A DNA stretch of 64,000 nucleotides, taken from NCBI RefSeq assembly GCF_039555325.1, contig NZ_CP154608.1, forward strand, positions 62,001 through 126,000, given 5' to 3'. This DNA is from Sphingomicrobium sp. XHP0239. Lineage in GTDB: Bacteria; Pseudomonadota; Alphaproteobacteria; Sphingomonadales; Sphingomonadaceae. Shown piece after piece: positions 61,091 to 64,000 of the stretch. Every line of letters begins with the position of its first letter. Positions within the stretch are counted from its first letter, which is position 1. The position numbers and the translations under genes are program-made. The notes beneath the pieces were generated by a model. It was given only the letters and a program-made list of their open reading frames with translations, was not told where the DNA came from and made no database searches.

Positions 61091-62223
61091 AGATCCCGTC
61101 CGTAGATTCGGTAGGTATGGTTGATGCCCGCGCCGGGCAGTTCGGCGATCGACATCATGCCGGCATTGTCTTCCAGTACCCAGCCGAACTCGCCCTGGTG
61201 GATGCCGTACTTCTCGACGCAGACGAGCCGCGTATATTCGATCAGCATGAAGGCCAGCTGGCTGGCGAGGCGGCCGCGCTGATGCGACTTGCGCACCCCC
61301 ATGAGCGGCACACGCACGCGGCTGGCCCTCGCAGGATCGCGTAGGCGCCAGAGCAGCTTCGCCCAGCCAAAGGGAAACAGGCTGCCGCCGAGGTCGCGCA
61401 GATGTTCGTTGATGTCGGGAATGGTGATCATGAAGGCGACGGGTTCGCCGTCATATTCGGCGATCTTGACCAGATCCTCGACGATGATCGGTTTGAGTTT
61501 CTTGCCCGCATATTCGATCTCGGCGTCGGTCAATGGCACGAACCCCCAATTGTCCGACCAGGCGTCGTTGAGGATGTCGAGGATGATCGCGGCTTCCTCG
61601 TCGAACTTGGACCGGTCCACGTCGCGGATGACGATCCGGTCGGATTTGGCGCCCGCCTTGATCAGCCGATCGACGACGGGAATCATGTCAATGCGGATGT
61701 CGAGCGCGAAGGTATGGAGATCGCGGACCTTCTCGTAGCCCGCGCTCTCGACCCAGTGGCGATAGTCGGGGCGATGATGGCCCATCATCACCATCGGGGC
61801 TTCGTCGAACCCGTCGACCAGCAGGCCGGGTTCGTCCCAGATCGAAATGCTGAAGGGGCCGAGCGCCCGTTTCATGCCGCGATCGCACAGCCATTGGCGG
61901 GCGCGGTCGAGAAGCGCGTGGGCCGTTTCCTCGTCCTCGGCCTCGAACAGGCCCCAATGACCCTCGCCGGGGTAGCGATCGGTCCAGAGCGTGTCGATCT
62001 GCGCGCTGATCCGACCGACCACCCGCCCGTCGCGTCGAGCGAGGAAGAGCGCCAGCTGTCCGTGCGCGAACCAGGGGTTCCGGCCCGGGTCCAGCAGGGC
62101 GCGCGTTTCGGAGCGAAGCGGCGGCACCCAGACGGGATCGTCGGCGTAGAGACGGTAGGGCAGATCGACGAAGGCTCGGCGATCGGCCCGGGAGGTGACG
62201 GGGGTGATGGTCAACGCGGCCAT
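61087..62223 (-). CDS. GNAT-like N-acetyltransferase-fold protein
   Basis: A 378-residue soluble protein of a conserved bacterial family with an acyltransferase fold. An N-terminal domain has YRLYADDPVWVPPLRSETRALLDPGRNPWFAHGQLALFLARRDGRVVGRISAQID; later come ALGPFSISIWDEPGLLVDGFDEAPMVMMGHHRPDY and a C-terminal GNAT-like half with PVAFMITIPDINEHL and GRLASQLAFMLIEY. Homologues are often annotated only as acetyltransferase or wrongly as a pyrophosphohydrolase. The substrate is unknown. Confidence 0.8.
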   Translation of the reverse strand: MAALTITPVTSRADRRAFVDLPYRLYADDPVWVPPLRSETRALLDPGRNPWFAHGQLALFLARRDGRVVGRISAQIDTLWTDRYPGEGHWGLFEAEDEETAHALLDRARQWLCDRGMKRALGPFSISIWDEPGLLVDGFDEAPMVMMGHHRPDYRHWVESAGYEKVRDLHTFALDIRIDMIPVVDRLIKAGAKSDRIVIRDVDRSKFDEEAAIILDILNDAWSDNWGFVPLTDAEIEYAGKKLKPIIVEDLVKIAEYDGEPVAFMITIPDINEHLRDLGGSLFPFGWAKLLWRLRDPARASRVRVPLMGVRKSHQRGRLASQLAFMLIEYTRLVCVEKYGIHQGEFGWVLEDNAGMMSIAELPGAGINHTYRIYGRDL

Positions 62224-62367
62224 GTGCCTGCGCTAGCGCGGGGCGGGCCCCGTGTCATCCTGGCTTCATGTTGCACCTGCCAGACCGGTCCCCATATCGG
62301 GTCTGCGCCGCCTTGTTCGTGCCGTATTTGCGGCATAGTTCGGCGCCCGACCCTAGGAAATCTGTGG

Positions 62368-63477
62368 ATGAATCTGGAACGACACGCCTTTTCGCCCGAC
62401 CATGCGGGTATCGACGACAATGTCGCGCCGCCGCGCCCCACGCGCGGACGGGTGGACGACGACGTGTCGATGCTGAAGGCGGCGGCGAGCCTGACGCGCG
62501 ATCTGAACCGGCCCGATGCCAAGGTGTTTTGGGGCGATCTGATCGCCTCGGTGGTGATCGGCTACGGCGCGCTCATCGGAGCGATGGGGACGACGGCGTT
62601 GGCCTGGAAGCTGGCGCTGGGCGTGGTGGCGATCCTCGCCATCTATCGCGCGGGCAGCTTCATCCACGAGATCGCGCACATCAAGAAGGGCGATCTTCCT
62701 CATTTCCGCACCGTCTGGAACCTGCTCGTCGGGATTCCGCTGTTCGCGCCCAGTTTCATGTACGAGGGCGTGCACAACCAGCATCATGCAAAGACCAAGT
62801 TCGGGACGATCGACGATCCCGAATATCTCCCGCTCGCCTCGATGAAGCCGTGGAGCCTGCCGCTGTTCATGATCTACGGCACCTTCGCGCCGTTCCTCCT
62901 GCTGTTCCGGTTCGCCGTGCTGGCGCCGTTGAGCTTCTTCTCGAAGCGGCTGCGCAAGGAAGTGGTCGAGAAATATTCGGGGCTGCAGGTCAATCCCGAT
63001 TTCCGCCGCGCGTGGCCCGAGGGCGATGCGGCGCGGCGCTTCACGCTGCAGGAAGTGGGCGGGACGATGTGGGCCTGGACGCTGCTGGCGCTGGTCGTGA
63101 CCGGTACCTTGCCGCTGCATGCCTTCGCGACCTTCATGGCGGTGGCGTGCGGGATGATGGGGATCAACCAGTTGCGCACGCTGGTCGCGCATTTCTGGGA
63201 AAATGACGATCGCCAGCCGATGAGCGTGACCCAGCAGTATCTCGACAGCGTGAACGTGCCGCCGCCCGCGCTGCTGCCCGCGTTGTGGGCGCCGGTGGGC
63301 CTGCGCTATCATGCGCTGCATCACCTGTTGCCGGGCGTGCCCTATCACAACCTCGGCAAGGCGCACCGGCTGCTGGTGCGCGAGCTGGAGGCCGATTCGT
63401 CCTATCACAAGACGAGCCGGTCGGGGCTGTGGGTGCTGATCGCCAACCTGACGCGCCAGTCGTTCGCACGCCGCTAG
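62368..63477 (+). CDS. Fatty-acid desaturase family protein (copy 2)
   Basis: A 369-residue membrane di-iron protein. Histidine boxes are HEIAH (100-104), HNQHH (136-140) and HALHH (315-319), the pattern of the membrane fatty-acid desaturase/hydroxylase superfamily. Four or five hydrophobic helices lie between. The N-terminal 50 residues are polar. It differs from the desaturase at 17.2 kb and resembles acyl-lipid or sphingolipid-type members more than delta-12 enzymes; the substrate is undetermined. The ATG at 62368 has no strong ribosome-binding site. Inverted repeats lie 30-90 bases upstream. Confidence 0.86.
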   Translation: MNLERHAFSPDHAGIDDNVAPPRPTRGRVDDDVSMLKAAASLTRDLNRPDAKVFWGDLIASVVIGYGALIGAMGTTALAWKLALGVVAILAIYRAGSFIHEIAHIKKGDLPHFRTVWNLLVGIPLFAPSFMYEGVHNQHHAKTKFGTIDDPEYLPLASMKPWSLPLFMIYGTFAPFLLLFRFAVLAPLSFFSKRLRKEVVEKYSGLQVNPDFRRAWPEGDAARRFTLQEVGGTMWAWTLLALVVTGTLPLHAFATFMAVACGMMGINQLRTLVAHFWENDDRQPMSVTQQYLDSVNVPPPALLPALWAPVGLRYHALHHLLPGVPYHNLGKAHRLLVRELEADSSYHKTSRSGLWVLIANLTRQSFARR

Positions 63478-63487
63478 GGCGCGCGAT

Positions 63488-64000
63488 CTACTCCTCGGAC
63501 CGGATCAGGATCGTCTCGCCCAGCGCGGCGAACAGCGCGACGGGCCCCCATGCGGCGAGCAAGGGCGGATAGACACCCGCATTGCCGAGCGCGAGCGCGA
63601 GATTGTCGGTCACGAAATACGCGAACCCCAACGCCATTCCGATCACCGCGCGCAGCAAGAGCTGGCCCGAGCGCGCCAGACCGAACGCCGCGACCGCCGC
63701 CAGGAGAGGCATGAGGACGGTCGAGAGCGGTCCGGTGATCTTGTGCCACCAGCCGGCCTCCGCGAAGGTCGTCGGCAGTTCGGCGGCCTCCAGATCTTCG
63801 ATGGTGCCCTTGAGCGTGAAGATGTCGATCGCCTCGGGGTCGACCTTGGCGAGACGGAACTGTTGCGGCTCCAGTCCCTCGAGGCCGCGGCCTTCGTCGG
63901 CTTCGGTCACGAGCGCCATCTGCGCGTCGTAGCGGGAGATGCCCTCGAACGCCCAGGCGTTGCCCGCGGGGCGCGCGCGGTCGATCTCCACGATCCGTTC
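63488..64000 (-). CDS. lptG: LPS export ABC transporter permease LptG, C-terminal part (cut by window end)
   Basis: About 170 residues of the C-terminus are visible and the frame stays open to base 64000. The end has three helices: PLSTVLMPLLAAVAAFGLARS, LLRAVIGMALGFAYFVTDNLALALGNAG and PPLLAAWGPVALFAALGETILIR, which is the LptG/YjgP-YjgQ ending. Before it lies part of the periplasmic beta-jellyroll (LEPQQFRLAKVDPEAIDIFTL). LptG with LptF and LptB extracts lipopolysaccharide from the inner membrane. Confidence 0.88.
   Translation of the reverse strand, partial: ERIVEIDRARPAGNAWAFEGISRYDAQMALVTEADEGRGLEGLEPQQFRLAKVDPEAIDIFTLKGTIEDLEAAELPTTFAEAGWWHKITGPLSTVLMPLLAAVAAFGLARSGQLLLRAVIGMALGFAYFVTDNLALALGNAGVYPPLLAAWGPVALFAALGETILIRSEE

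Noticed and set aside
1..64000. CRISPR arrays, insertion sequences, prophage, integrase or toxin-antitoxin genes
   Set aside because: None was seen; gene order is compact and housekeeping-like throughout.

Overview
This is a high-GC chromosomal window from an alphaproteobacterium, most likely a member of the Sphingomonadales. The evidence is gene content and style: a SciP/DUF1153 cell-cycle regulator, an ATP12-family chaperone, a ClpS adaptor, class I PHA synthase with phasin, GlsB-type stress membrane proteins with sigma-EcfG-like promoters, many 4-base ATGA or TGATG gene overlaps, and frequent GTG/TTG starts. I see no insertion sequence, prophage, CRISPR array or rRNA operon. The only RNA gene recognised is a tRNA-Glu. 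Both ends cut through genes: a PutP-type symporter at the left and lptG at the right.

Layout. 1-7.7 kb: an unbroken plus-strand run: symporter, glutathione-dependent formaldehyde oxidation (frmA, a VOC protein, fghA), a tandem universal stress protein, a TSUP exporter, then molybdenum-cofactor genes moaA-moaD-moaB-moaC-moeA (no moaE). 7.7-14.4 kb: minus-strand tamA-tamB plus a tiny acidic lipoprotein, all joined by one-base stop/start overlaps. 14.4-18.3 kb: a YihY membrane protein, a PHA-depolymerase-type esterase and a fatty-acid desaturase. 18.5-25.5 kb: tRNA-Glu, then minus-strand recJ, two bacterial PH-domain membrane proteins, glpX, DUF2721, an L,D-transpeptidase lipoprotein and a TRIC channel. 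25.5-34.3 kb: phaC, rarD, a lipoprotein, a small protein of unknown function, an RluA pseudouridine synthase, a HAD phosphatase, ATP12, gmk, phasin and clpS. 34.4-44.1 kb: murA, DUF445, an RND pump pair, two GlsB proteins, SIMPL protein and sciP. 44.1-53 kb: mnmA, phzF-like, CDF transporter, pdxH, a DnaJ-like co-chaperone, a second YihY, fabI, acyP, DUF1232, a methyltransferase and purA. 53-64 kb: aldo/keto reductase, serA-serC, an M23 peptidase, an IscA/ErpA protein, xthA, a stress-type SDR, a secreted unknown, a GNAT-like protein, a second desaturase and lptG.

How parts work together. Polyhydroxyalkanoate genes are scattered (esterase at 15.7 kb, synthase at 25.5 kb, phasin at 33.1 kb). The esterase and phasin genes nevertheless share a perfect 17-base upstream element, in the same orientation relative to each gene, with TGC-N3-GCA symmetry like the PhaR operators described in Rhodobacter and Paracoccus. 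In the phasin promoter a second copy lies exactly between a consensus -35 and a near-consensus -10. This is the best-supported regulatory link in the window. Serine biosynthesis (serC-serA) is preceded by two hairpins matching my recollection of the alphaproteobacterial serC RNA motif, the second of which would pair with the ribosome-binding site. The formaldehyde/Moco run suggests coupling of formate production to molybdoenzyme supply, but that is inference.

I found no obviously new defence or mobile system. The most unusual items are the shared PHA operator, the phasin with a lysine/alanine-rich DNA-binding-like N-terminus and a possible internal start, the RND permease with about 100 extra residues of partly hydrophobic sequence in its central loop, and the strongly acidic extension of TamA. 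All product names come from reading translated sequence and remembered family features; no search was run.
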